A stretch of DNA of 15,509 bases from positions 1 to 15,509 of the forward strand of contig JBPCWZ010000159.1 of the NCBI GenBank assembly GCA_051009015.1. The letters run 5' to 3'. Positions 7,926 to 15,127 of this stretch are shown piece after piece. Under the pieces are notes generated by a model. It had not been told where the DNA came from. It saw only the letters and a program-made list of their open reading frames with translations, and did no database searches. Source of the stretch: JAHRAH01 sp051009015 (GTDB taxonomy: Bacteria > Pseudomonadota > Gammaproteobacteria > Tethybacterales > Persebacteraceae). How positions within the stretch are numbered: position 1 is the stretch's first letter; each line of letters begins with the position of its first letter. The position numbers and the translations under genes were made by a program.

Positions 7926-7968
7926 GCCCGTTTAGCAGGGCGGCATACCGCCAAATGCTAAACGGGCT
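7925..7968 (+). promoter_or_regulatory. Strong stem-loop spanning the methylase stop and specificity-gene start
   Basis: The 13-base arm AGCCCGTTTAGCA (7925-7937) pairs perfectly with TGCTAAACGGGCT (7956-7968). Inside it GGCGG (7939-7943) pairs with CCGCC (7948-7952) around a CATA loop, leaving bulges of G and AAA. There is no T run after it, so it is not an intrinsic terminator. It contains the TG of the specificity-gene ATG (7955-7957) in its 3' arm. Possible roles are frameshift stimulation or occlusion of the start until ribosomes finishing the methylase open it. Confidence 0.75.
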
Positions 7969-9358
7969 GGAAGCCAGCGAGCGAAAACTTCTTGCCGTTG
8001 TCAAGGAAACAAAAGAATTCCGCATAGACAGCCGGTTTTTTAAGAAAGAATACCTCGGCGCAAAAGCGGCGGTGGAAAAAGCGGGCGCCGCCGCACTGGA
8101 AGATGACGCGTCCCTCTCTATTCTCCATCCGGCGGAAATTAAGCGTAATTATGTAAGCGATGGCGGCGTTTGGTTTTTGCGCGCGCAAAACCTCCGCCCT
8201 ATGCATATTGATGGTAGCAATAAAGTTTTCGTATCTGATGAAGATGCGAAAACTTTAAATCGGAATCTCCTGCGGAAGGGCGATTTGTTGATAACGCGCA
8301 CGGGCGCGGCTGGCTCGGCTGCGGTTTTCACCAAAGGAACGGCGCTTGCTTCGTCGCATATATTTGTTGTGCGCAACAAAATGTTCTGCCACTATTACCT
8401 GATGGCATACATGAATTGCCGTTATGGTCGGCTGTTAGCCGACCGGGGAATATACGGCGGTCTGCAGCCGGAAATATCACAAACATACCTGAAAGGAATG
8501 CCTGTTTATCGGGCAAGCGCAACCCTGCAAACCCGCATCCGAAAAGTGGTGCAGAATGCCTACGATGCCGGGGAAAAGTCGGCTAATCTTTATAAAAGGG
8601 CGGAGCGCGATTTGTTGCGTCATCTTGGTTTGCTGGAATGGCAACCGCAAGAGAGCGGTAATGCCGTCAAAACATTCCGCGATTCTATGGGCGCATCGAG
8701 GCGTTTGGACGCCGAGTATTATCAACCCAAATATGACGACATTATGCGGCTGATTCGGCAAAACCCCGAAGGCGTCGTTAGCGTTGATGCGGCGGTGTGT
8801 GTCAAAAACAAGAATTCCAAACCCGCCGATGACGAGTTTTATGATTACATAGAACTCGCAAACATAACCCCCGCCGGGGAAATTTCCGACTGCGCCACAA
8901 TAAAGGGGGAAGATATGCCGACCCGCGCCCGCCGCATTGTGGCGCAAGGCGATGTTATTGTGTCATCCGTGGAAGGTTCGCTTTCCAGCATTGCTTTGGC
9001 GGAAGAGCGCCACCACAATGCCTTTTGCTCCACGGGGTTTTATGTGATTAACTCGCAGGTTTTTAACTCCGAAACTCTGCTTTTGCTTTTTCGCAGTGTC
9101 GTCGGGCAAATGCAACTTCGCAGAGGTTGCAGCGGCACAATCTTAACCGCCATTCTCCCCGGCGCATTCGGCGGGATTATCCTGCCGGTTATCAAAGGGC
9201 AAAAACAGGCGGCTATCAAAAAAACGATAACCGAAGTGCAGCACTTGCGCGCCCTTTCTAAAAACCTGCTTGACAATGCGCGGCAAGCAGTAGAAATCGC
9301 CATAGAAAAAGGCGAAAACAAAGCCCTCGCCTTTTTACAAAAACAAACCACCCCCTAA
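7955..9358 (+). CDS. hsdS: Restriction-modification specificity (S) protein with two target-recognition domains
   Basis: From the ATG at 7955 the product has 467 residues, typical of HsdS. It chooses the DNA site for the nuclease-methylase encoded just upstream. Two target-recognition domains are visible: the first contains WFLRAQNLRP and GDLLITRTGAAGSAAVF (GDLLITRTG at 109-117), the second DDEFYDYIELANITPAGEI and GDVIVSSVEGSLSSIAL (from 332). Helical, coiled-coil-like spacers follow each (about 187-225, and 415-460 with ITEVQHLRALSKNLL). The frame is open upstream to 7796, but residues before the heptamer are out-of-phase methylase coding. No convincing Shine-Dalgarno sequence precedes the ATG, which is buried in a hairpin. 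It may be made by coupling or reinitiation after the methylase TAA (29-base gap) or as a -1 frameshift fusion. Confidence 0.88.
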   Translation: MLNGLEASERKLLAVVKETKEFRIDSRFFKKEYLGAKAAVEKAGAAALEDDASLSILHPAEIKRNYVSDGGVWFLRAQNLRPMHIDGSNKVFVSDEDAKTLNRNLLRKGDLLITRTGAAGSAAVFTKGTALASSHIFVVRNKMFCHYYLMAYMNCRYGRLLADRGIYGGLQPEISQTYLKGMPVYRASATLQTRIRKVVQNAYDAGEKSANLYKRAERDLLRHLGLLEWQPQESGNAVKTFRDSMGASRRLDAEYYQPKYDDIMRLIRQNPEGVVSVDAAVCVKNKNSKPADDEFYDYIELANITPAGEISDCATIKGEDMPTRARRIVAQGDVIVSSVEGSLSSIALAEERHHNAFCSTGFYVINSQVFNSETLLLLFRSVVGQMQLRRGCSGTILTAILPGAFGGIILPVIKGQKQAAIKKTITEVQHLRALSKNLLDNARQAVEIAIEKGENKALAFLQKQTTP

Positions 9359-9369
9359 CCCCCGCCCCC

Positions 9370-9405
9370 CGTCATTCCCGCCGCTGTTTTTGCGGGGGGA
9401 ATTGG
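9370..9405. repeat. GTCATTCC-type palindromic repeat between convergent genes
   Basis: GTCATTCCCGC (9371-9381) and GCGGGGGGAAT (9392-9402) form an imperfect inverted repeat around a T-rich loop. It matches the short palindromes at 9742-9770 and 15094-15378. It fills the 48-base gap between the stops of the specificity gene and azlD, where it may also work as a bidirectional terminator. Confidence 0.6.
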
Positions 9406-9406
9406 A

Positions 9407-9727
9407 TTATTGGGTTTGTTCGTTCATTATTATGAAGGTGGCGGCGGCTGTCCATGCTGCTACTGCTACATTGCGGCGGCATGCGAAATATATCAGCAAG
9501 CCCGCGCCTGTTGCTATCAGGCGCGAGGATAGCGCCGAGTCCGCCGTTAGCCCTTGCGGATAGACGAGCATGCGCAGTATCAAAGCCGCGATAATCGCGT
9601 AGGTAATGCTTGTCGCATAACGAAAGACGGCGGATTCCGCCCGCACCCTTCCCGCCGCCACAACGCCGACAAACCGGCACAGGTATGTCGCCAGCGAACA
9701 CAACAAAATAAAAACCGGCGCGGTCAT
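9407..9727 (-). CDS. azlD: AzlD-family branched-chain amino-acid exporter subunit
   Basis: This 106-residue, very hydrophobic protein has about four membrane segments and the AzlD-like features ATYLCRFVGV near the N-terminus and SITYAIIAALILRMLVYP in the middle. AzlD is the small partner of AzlC in a two-component inner-membrane exporter of branched-chain amino acids (established for Bacillus AzlCD and E. coli YgaZH). The ATG at 9727 overlaps the stop of a 22-codon mini-ORF (ATGA). Its first eight residues, MTAPVFIL, are also encoded by that upstream mini-ORF, so the original start was probably at 9792, just after azlC. The substrate is inferred from the family only. Confidence 0.85.
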   Translation of the reverse strand: MTAPVFILLCSLATYLCRFVGVVAAGRVRAESAVFRYATSITYAIIAALILRMLVYPQGLTADSALSSRLIATGAGLLIYFACRRNVAVAAWTAAATFIIMNEQTQ

Positions 9728-9792
9728 TGTCGCCGGGCTTTGGATTTTCGCTTGCGCGGCAATGACGGGAGAATAAAAACGGGGGCGGTCAT
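9724..9792 (-). CDS. 22-codon mini-ORF produced by duplication of the azlD start
   Basis: It starts with an ATG 7 bases after the azlC stop, encodes MTAPVFIL exactly as azlD does, then runs through a degenerate palindromic repeat (residues rich in Arg/Lys/Pro) and stops at a TGA overlapping the azlD ATG. It looks like a relic of the original azlD start, cut off by repeat insertion or duplication. It could pass ribosomes from azlC to azlD. Whether the peptide has a function is unknown. Confidence 0.4.
   Translation of the reverse strand: MTAPVFILPSLPRKRKSKARRQ
9742..9770. repeat. Degenerate GGAATGAC-type palindromic repeat inside the azlCD junction
   Basis: GGATTTTCGCTTGCGCGGCAATGACGGGA resembles the better preserved copy at 15349-15378 (GGAGATTCC-TGC-TTTC-GCA-GGAATGACGGG), with a few substitutions that weaken the palindrome. 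It sits between two copies of the azlD start region. Confidence 0.55.
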
Positions 9793-9799
9793 CGGCGGG

Positions 9800-10531
9800 T
9801 TATTCCGGGGCGGTTTTTGGTTGTTGCGGTTTGCGGCGGGAGATGACGAAGATTATCGTGCCGCCGACAACGCCCGCCGCCAGTATGTCCCATTCCGGCA
9901 AAAGATAATGCATCGGCGGCAAAAGAATCATTCCCGCAAGCATCGCCAGCGCATCGCTTTGGCGCGTCAAGGAACGCAGCATCATATACAAAAAATACGC
10001 CGGATTCAAAAACAAAAGCCCGAGCAGCAAATATCGCGGCAGTAATGCGCCCGCCAAATAGCCGCCGATGGTCGCACAAACGCCAGCCAGCCAAAAAAAC
10101 AAACCCGCCAGCGCAAACCACCGCAACCGGTCTTCCTCGCGCACTTCGCGGTATGTGCCCATAAAAAACACCCAACTCGTAACCGCTATCCAATGGGCGA
10201 GAATAAAATCCAATGCCGACCTCTCGCGCGCCGGACGCAAAAGCGGCAGCAGCGAAACCGTCATCGGCGCCAAACGGGCATTGACAAAAAGCACCGCCGC
10301 GACTATCGCCAATGCGCCCGCGCCGCCGGAATACAACTGCGCGGCGACAAGTTGCCCCGGCAGGGCGAATGTGAAAACCGAAAACGCCGCCGATTGCATC
10401 AGAGTCAAACCGCTCTCGCCAAACAATGCGCCAAGGGCAAAAAAAGACGACGCCAAAGCGATAGCCGCCCCCGCCGCCCCCTGACGCAACGCTTTGCCAA
10501 AAAGTTCCAATGCGGATGCGATTGCGGTCAT
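9800..10531 (-). CDS. azlC: AzlC-family branched-chain amino-acid permease subunit
   Basis: This 243-residue integral membrane protein shows family features in order: FGKALRQGAAGAAIALASSFFALGALFGESGLTLMQS, then FALPGQLVAAQLY, FVNARLAPMTVSLLPLLR (the conserved N-x-R stretch of AzlC/YgaZ) and FILAHWIAVTSW, followed by several hydrophobic helices. With AzlD it should form an inner-membrane exporter of branched-chain amino acids or similar substrates. The ATG at 10531 has no Shine-Dalgarno sequence and is preceded by the AT-rich stretch cacaaacaaaa with TAGAAT above it. A 268-residue frame overlapping on the same strand is a shadow. azlD follows after a disturbed 72-base junction. Confidence 0.9.
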   Translation of the reverse strand: MTAIASALELFGKALRQGAAGAAIALASSFFALGALFGESGLTLMQSAAFSVFTFALPGQLVAAQLYSGGAGALAIVAAVLFVNARLAPMTVSLLPLLRPARERSALDFILAHWIAVTSWVFFMGTYREVREEDRLRWFALAGLFFWLAGVCATIGGYLAGALLPRYLLLGLLFLNPAYFLYMMLRSLTRQSDALAMLAGMILLPPMHYLLPEWDILAAGVVGGTIIFVISRRKPQQPKTAPE

Positions 10532-10542
10532 TTTTGTTTGTG

Positions 10543-10548
10543 ATTCTA
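10543..10548 (-). promoter_or_regulatory. Candidate -10 box for azlC
   Basis: Read on the minus strand this is TAGAAT, 11 bases before the azlC ATG. It would give a leader of about 4-5 bases without room for a Shine-Dalgarno sequence, resembling the uvrC and restriction-modification starts. The -35 region is not recognisable. Confidence 0.35.
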
Positions 10549-10602
10549 TCCCTTGTTTTTTTTATCGCCCGCGCCAAAAAGGGGGGAAGAGTCAAAGGGG
10601 GG

Positions 10603-11598
10603 TTATTTGTTGTTTGTGTTTTGGCGGGTTTGCCATTGCCATGCTGTTTTTAGCATGTCGTCCAGTTGCGGGTGTTTGGCGCAAAAGTGCAACTCGCGCC
10701 GCGCTTTTGACGGGTTTGCCACCACTCTCGGCGGGTCGCCCGCGCGGCGCGGCATTGTCGGCGTGTCAAAATCCGCCCCGCTGACGCGCTTTGTCGCCGC
10801 CAAAACTTCGCGGACGCTGAAACCGCGCCCGATGCCGATATTAAAAGCGCCGCCCGCCCCGCCGCTCTCCAAATGCGAAAGCGCCAGCCGGTGCGCCGAT
10901 GCGATATCCGATACATGAATATAATCGCGCACCGCCGTGCCGTCTTCGGTGTCGTAATCATCGCCGAATATCTGCACTTGCGGGCGCAAACCGGCGGCGC
11001 ATTCCATCGCCACTTTAACCAAAGTTGTCGCATTGCGCTTGCAGTCGCCGGTGCGCATCAACGGGTCGGCGCCGCAAACATTGAAATAACGCAAAGCGCA
11101 CCATCTTATGCCGTGCGCCGCGCCAATGTCGGCGAGCATTTGTTCGGTCATCAGTTTGCTTGTGCCGTAGGGGCTGACGGTAATGTTTGGCATTGTCTCG
11201 TCCAAAAACTCGCCCGGCGTGCCGTGCTGCACCGCCGATGATGACGAAAAAATAATATCGCGCACTTTGTGCCGCGCGCAACTCTCCATCAAAACCAGCG
11301 ATGCCGCCGTGTTGTTGCGGTAGTATTTGCCCGGGTCGGCGACCGATTCCGGAACTATCGCGCTTCCGGCGACATGCACAACCGCGCCGATATCGCCGCC
11401 GCGAAAAACAGAATCCAGCAAACCGGCATCGCCGATATCGCCGTCAACAAACTCCGCCGCATTCGGCGACATTTCGCGGATGCCGGTGCATAAGTTATCC
11501 ACAACCAGCACGCGAAAACCGGCATCCAGAAAATCCCATGCAATGTGACTGCCGATATAACCGGCGCCGCCGGTGATTAATATTTTCTTGTTCATCAT
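10603..11598 (-). CDS. galE: UDP-glucose 4-epimerase
   Basis: This 331-residue short-chain dehydrogenase/reductase (E. coli GalE has 338) interconverts UDP-glucose and UDP-galactose with bound NAD, supplying sugars for surface polysaccharides. The Rossmann loop is GGAGYIG (10-16), VVDNLCTG follows at 32-39, and the catalytic set is the SSSSAV serine near 121, Tyr144 and Lys148 (YGTSK). The C-terminal part has ALRYFNVCGADP and GTAVRDYIHVSDIASAH, both diagnostic of GalE. The ATG at 11598 overlaps the stop of the upstream phosphatase gene (ATGATGA); a second ATG at 11595 is equally possible. It is the last gene of polA-hisN-galE; 71 bases separate it from azlC and no terminator is obvious. Confidence 0.95.
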   Translation of the reverse strand: MMNKKILITGGAGYIGSHIAWDFLDAGFRVLVVDNLCTGIREMSPNAAEFVDGDIGDAGLLDSVFRGGDIGAVVHVAGSAIVPESVADPGKYYRNNTAASLVLMESCARHKVRDIIFSSSSAVQHGTPGEFLDETMPNITVSPYGTSKLMTEQMLADIGAAHGIRWCALRYFNVCGADPLMRTGDCKRNATTLVKVAMECAAGLRPQVQIFGDDYDTEDGTAVRDYIHVSDIASAHRLALSHLESGGAGGAFNIGIGRGFSVREVLAATKRVSGADFDTPTMPRRAGDPPRVVANPSKARRELHFCAKHPQLDDMLKTAWQWQTRQNTNNK

Positions 11599-12383
11599 AA
11601 TGCCGCAAGTGCCTGCTCGTGCAACTTTGGCGTTGCCGCGGCGATAATATCGGTTTTGCCGCTGTTAATATTCAGGTTTTCTTCCCCCCGCCAATCGCTA
11701 ATGCTGCCGCCCGCGCCGCGCACAATCGGCACCAATGCCAGATAATCATGCCGGTGCATTTGCACATCCGCGGCGATATCGGCAAAACCGGCGGCGACAC
11801 TGCCATATCCTTCGCCGTCTCCGCCGAGGCGAAGATAGGCGGCTTTTGCCGATAACTTTTGCATTCCTTCGTTTTGTCGCACACTCCCGCAGCCGAAGGT
11901 TGTTGTTATCATTGTCGCCGCCGCCAAACTTTGGCAACTGGCAGTGCGGCATTGTTTGCCATTAAAAAGAGCGTATCCTTTTTTGCCTTTTTGGCAAACG
12001 CCCGTCCATCTTTCGCCGAGCGCGGTCATGCATATAACGCCGATAACCGGCTCTCCTTCTTGCAACAGCGCGATGAGTGTGCAAAAAAGCCGGCTGCCGG
12101 TGATAAAACTGCGCGTGCCGTCTATCGGGTCCAATACCCAGACAAAACCGGCGGCGGGGTTTTCGTCTTGGTATTCCTCGCCGATAATGCCGTGTGCCGG
12201 ATACTCCTTGTTAATCATTTCGCGCATTGCTTTTTCGGCGGCGCGGTCTGCTATGGTAACCGGCGAGTTGTCATCTTTGGCGCATAGTGCGAGTTTGTCC
12301 GCGCGAAAATGCGGCATTATCGCGGCGCGGGCGGTGTCGGCGAGTTGTCCGGCAAAACGCGAAAGTGATTCGGTCATTATCAT
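11595..12383 (-). CDS. hisN: Inositol-monophosphatase-family phosphatase, probably histidinol-phosphatase HisN
   Basis: This 262-residue protein has all the metal-binding motifs of the Mg-dependent phosphatase superfamily: Glu69/Glu70 in GIIGEEYQDE, DPIDGT (85-90) in WVLDPIDGTRSFITG, and Asp213 in HDYLALVPIVRGAGG. The RSFITG continuation and the GGDGEGYG stretch (187-194) are closer to HisN, which dephosphorylates L-histidinol phosphate, than to SuhB or CysQ. The choice among these is inference, as no other his gene is present. The ATG at 12383 overlaps the polA stop (ATGA), with an alternative ATG at 12377; its own stop overlaps galE. Confidence 0.85.
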   Translation of the reverse strand: MIMTESLSRFAGQLADTARAAIMPHFRADKLALCAKDDNSPVTIADRAAEKAMREMINKEYPAHGIIGEEYQDENPAAGFVWVLDPIDGTRSFITGSRLFCTLIALLQEGEPVIGVICMTALGERWTGVCQKGKKGYALFNGKQCRTASCQSLAAATMITTTFGCGSVRQNEGMQKLSAKAAYLRLGGDGEGYGSVAAGFADIAADVQMHRHDYLALVPIVRGAGGSISDWRGEENLNINSGKTDIIAAATPKLHEQALAAL

Positions 12384-15052
12384 TTTGCCGCATCCCAGTT
12401 ATCGCCCATGCGCACATCAACAGCCAAAGAAACGGACAAACGCGATTGCGCCGCGCACATGATTGACGGCAGGTTTTCGCGCACCGCATCTTCCTCGCCT
12501 TTGGCGACTTCCAGCAATAACTCGTCATGGACTTGCGAAACCATTCGCGTTTGCATTTTATTTTCCACCAGCCATTTGTCGGCGGCGAGCATTGCTATTT
12601 TTATTAAATCTGCGGCGCTTCCCTGCATTGGCGCGTTTATCGCCGCTCTTGCCGCCGCCGCCGCCCGATGACCTTCGCCCGCCATTGTCGGCAGCCGCCT
12701 GCCAAAAGCGGTTTCAACATACCCTTTTATCCTTGCCGCCTGACGGGTGCGTTCCATATACATTGCAACACCGGGATAACGGGAGAAGTAACGGTCAATA
12801 TAACTTTGCGCCTGCGTGCGCGAAACGCCAATCGCGCGCGACAAGCCGAAAGCGGACATTCCATAGATAAGCCCGAAGTTTATCGCCTTTGCCGCCCGCC
12901 TTTGATTGTTATCCACTTGTTGCGGGGGTATGTGAAAAACTTCGGCGGCGGTTTGCCTGTGTATGTCGTCGCCGCGGGCGAAGGCGGCGCGCAGGTTGTC
13001 ATCGCCCGAAAAATGCGCCATCAGCCGCAGTTCTATTTGCGAATAATCCGCCGATGCGAGTTGCATTCCGTCGGCGGCGATGAAAGCGCGGCGAATGCGC
13101 CTTCCTTCGGCGGTGCGCACCGGAATGTTTTGCAAGTTGGGGGAGTTTGCGGCAAGGCGTCCGGTTGCCGCCATTGTTTGATTGAAGTCGCAATGTATTC
13201 TGCCGGTTTGCGGATTGACGGCGCGCGGCAGTGCTTCGGCGTAAGTGCCGAGAAGTTTGGCGGCGGCGCGATGTTCCAATGCTACTTGCGCGAGCGGATA
13301 ATCGGCGGCGAGCGATTCCAAAACTTCCTCTCCCGTTGAGCGGGCTTTTGTCATCGCGGTGCGTTTGCCGGATGGCGCGCCCATTTTGTCAAACAACACT
13401 TCTTCCAATTTTCGCGGGGCGTTAAGATTAAAAGCCCCGCCGGCAAGTTGCGCCGCTTTGTTTTCCAGTGTTGTCATTTGCGCGCGCAAATCCGCCGCAA
13501 AAGCGCCGAGTTCCGCGGTATCAATGCGCATTCCGGCGCGCTCCATCTTTGCCAAAACGGGCATTAGCGGGCGGTCCATTGTTTGATAAATCATTTGTCC
13601 GGCGGTATCTTTTTTTGCCGCATAGTATGCGCCGAGTTTCCACGCCGCTTCGGCGTCTTCGGCGGCGTAAGTCGTTGCGGCGGTGATGGGCACTTGCGAA
13701 AAGTCGGCGGCTTTTTCTTTCTTCTTGCCGACCATATCGCCATAAACGATTTTTTCCATTTGCAGATGGCGTTTTGCCAAAGCGGGCATTGAGTTCGGCA
13801 TTCCCGCTTCCATTACATAACTTGCGATTTTGGTATCATCCCAAACGCCGCCGCAGGAAATGCCATAGTTGGCAAAAATATGCATGTCGTATTTGCCGTT
13901 GTGCGCTATTTTATTAATGCTTTCGTCCGCCAAAAACGGCGCGACAATCGCCAGCGCTTTTTTCATCGGCATTTGTTTGGTATCGCCCGCCGCATTAATA
14001 CTATGCGCCAGCGGCACATAAAAACTTGTTGTGCCGTCGGCGCAAAACGAAAAGCCGACCATTTGCGCTTGCATCGCCGGTTTGCCGATGGTTTCGGTGT
14101 CTATCGCCAGCATTTTGCTTTTGCGCGCTTTTGCCAGTTCGTCCGCCAGTGTTTTTTCGTCAATGACGGCGAGCGCGGGCATTCGCTGCGGTTTTTTTTG
14201 CGCCAACGCCATCATCCCGACATATTGGCGAAACTCATGCGCCTCGCACAACTGCTTCCACTTGCCGACATCGGGCGGGCGCGGCTGCATCTTTTCGGGC
14301 GCATCAACCGGCACATCATCGCGCAAAGCGACCAACTTTCGCGCCAATGCCACATCGCCGTTTTGGATGGCGGCGCGCAAACTTTCGCCGACTTTGCCGC
14401 CGATATTATGGGCGTTTTTGATGATGCCGTCCAAAGAGCCGAATGCGCCGAGCCATTTGGCGGCGGTAATGGCGCCGACTTTTGGCACGCCGCGGATATT
14501 GTCCGAACTGTCGCCGACCAGCGCCAGATAATCGGCAATGGCGGACGGCGGCACGCCGAACTTGTCGCACACGGCTTTTTCGTCGTATCGTTTGCCGCGC
14601 ATGCTGTCATACAGAAAAACACCGCCGCCGACAAGTTGCATCAAATCCTTGTCGCTTGATGCGATGACGACTTCCATATCGGCTTTTTTGCCGCGGCGGG
14701 CGAGCGTGGCGATGACATCATCGGCTTCAACGCCGCTTTGGCAGATGAGATTCCAGCCGGATGCTTCTATGAATGCTTTGGCGGCGGGGATTTGCGCGGC
14801 GAGATCCGGATGAATGGGCGGGCGGTTTGCCTTGTATTGCGGGCAGATATCGTGGCGGAAGTTTTTGCCGGGGGCGTCCATCACGCAGGCGACAAGGTCG
14901 GGCGGGTATTGGCGGCGGAGTTTGTCAAGCATGGACACAACGCCAAAAACCGCGCCGGTCGGCGCGCCGCCGGAGGTGCGCAAATCGCCCACGGCATGAA
15001 AAGCCCGAAACAAATATCCGGCAACATCGGCAAGCAACAACCGCATCGGCAT
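12380..15052 (-). CDS. polA: DNA polymerase I
   Basis: At 890 residues this is a full-length Pol I, which fills gaps and removes primers in replication and repair. The 5' nuclease domain is present (about 1-280; LLLADVAGYLFRAFHA, GVEADDVIATLA, SSDKDLMQLV, GDSSDNIRGVPKVG). The proofreading domain appears active: Asp318-x-Glu320 in MLAIDTET, HNGKYDMHIF and YAAEDAEAAW. Polymerase motifs are A (Asp669 in SADYSQIELR), B (RRAAKAINFGLIYG with Lys722) and C (Asp843 in QVHDELLLEV). The ATG at 15052 gives MPMRLLLAD; the ATG at 15046 is also possible. No clear Shine-Dalgarno sequence precedes either, though TATCAT lies 13 bases upstream. It heads an overlapping polA-hisN-galE cluster. Confidence 0.98.
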   Translation of the reverse strand: MPMRLLLADVAGYLFRAFHAVGDLRTSGGAPTGAVFGVVSMLDKLRRQYPPDLVACVMDAPGKNFRHDICPQYKANRPPIHPDLAAQIPAAKAFIEASGWNLICQSGVEADDVIATLARRGKKADMEVVIASSDKDLMQLVGGGVFLYDSMRGKRYDEKAVCDKFGVPPSAIADYLALVGDSSDNIRGVPKVGAITAAKWLGAFGSLDGIIKNAHNIGGKVGESLRAAIQNGDVALARKLVALRDDVPVDAPEKMQPRPPDVGKWKQLCEAHEFRQYVGMMALAQKKPQRMPALAVIDEKTLADELAKARKSKMLAIDTETIGKPAMQAQMVGFSFCADGTTSFYVPLAHSINAAGDTKQMPMKKALAIVAPFLADESINKIAHNGKYDMHIFANYGISCGGVWDDTKIASYVMEAGMPNSMPALAKRHLQMEKIVYGDMVGKKKEKAADFSQVPITAATTYAAEDAEAAWKLGAYYAAKKDTAGQMIYQTMDRPLMPVLAKMERAGMRIDTAELGAFAADLRAQMTTLENKAAQLAGGAFNLNAPRKLEEVLFDKMGAPSGKRTAMTKARSTGEEVLESLAADYPLAQVALEHRAAAKLLGTYAEALPRAVNPQTGRIHCDFNQTMAATGRLAANSPNLQNIPVRTAEGRRIRRAFIAADGMQLASADYSQIELRLMAHFSGDDNLRAAFARGDDIHRQTAAEVFHIPPQQVDNNQRRAAKAINFGLIYGMSAFGLSRAIGVSRTQAQSYIDRYFSRYPGVAMYMERTRQAARIKGYVETAFGRRLPTMAGEGHRAAAAARAAINAPMQGSAADLIKIAMLAADKWLVENKMQTRMVSQVHDELLLEVAKGEEDAVRENLPSIMCAAQSRLSVSLAVDVRMGDNWDAAK

Positions 15053-15093
15053 AGTGATAAGGGTAATGATAACACCGCTTTAATCATTTTGCC

Positions 15094-15117
15094 GTCATTC
15101 GCGCGAAAGCGGGGGCG
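15094..15117. repeat. Degenerate GTCATTCC-type palindromic repeat upstream of polA
   Basis: GTCATTCGCGCGAAAGCGGGGGCG is a decayed copy of the palindromic family. It lies in the 327-base stretch 15053-15379, which holds only repeats and the presumed polA promoter. Confidence 0.55.
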
Positions 15118-15127
15118 GGATATAACC

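Larger units (their letters stand above)
9707..9792. repeat. 21-base direct repeat pair flanking a palindromic repeat at the azlC-azlD junction
   Basis: Positions 9707-9727 and 9772-9792 match at 19 of 21 bases (two C/G differences) and both carry the azlD start codon with its first seven codons. Similarity extends a few bases further (CGCCGGG against CGGCGGG). The 44 bases between them contain the GGAATGAC-type repeat at 9742-9770. Confidence 0.8.

Noticed and set aside
7796..7954. Upstream extension of the specificity-protein frame to a GTG at 7796
   Set aside because: The segment before the heptamer is out-of-phase methylase coding, with a basic, low-complexity translation and no ribosome-binding site. 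It matters only as the -1 frame entered after 7919.
7925..7968. Hairpin as a rho-independent terminator of the methylase gene
   Set aside because: No T run follows the stem, and the specificity gene starts within it, so premature termination here is unlikely to be its role.
9789..10595. 268-residue minus-strand frame overlapping azlC
   Set aside because: The frame used for azlC has the family motifs and membrane segments. This one is Gly/Arg/Phe-rich and has none.
13880..14659. 259-residue plus-strand ORF opposite polA
   Set aside because: It overlaps conserved 5' nuclease and proofreading motifs of polA on the other strand, and its His/Arg-rich composition is that of a shadow.
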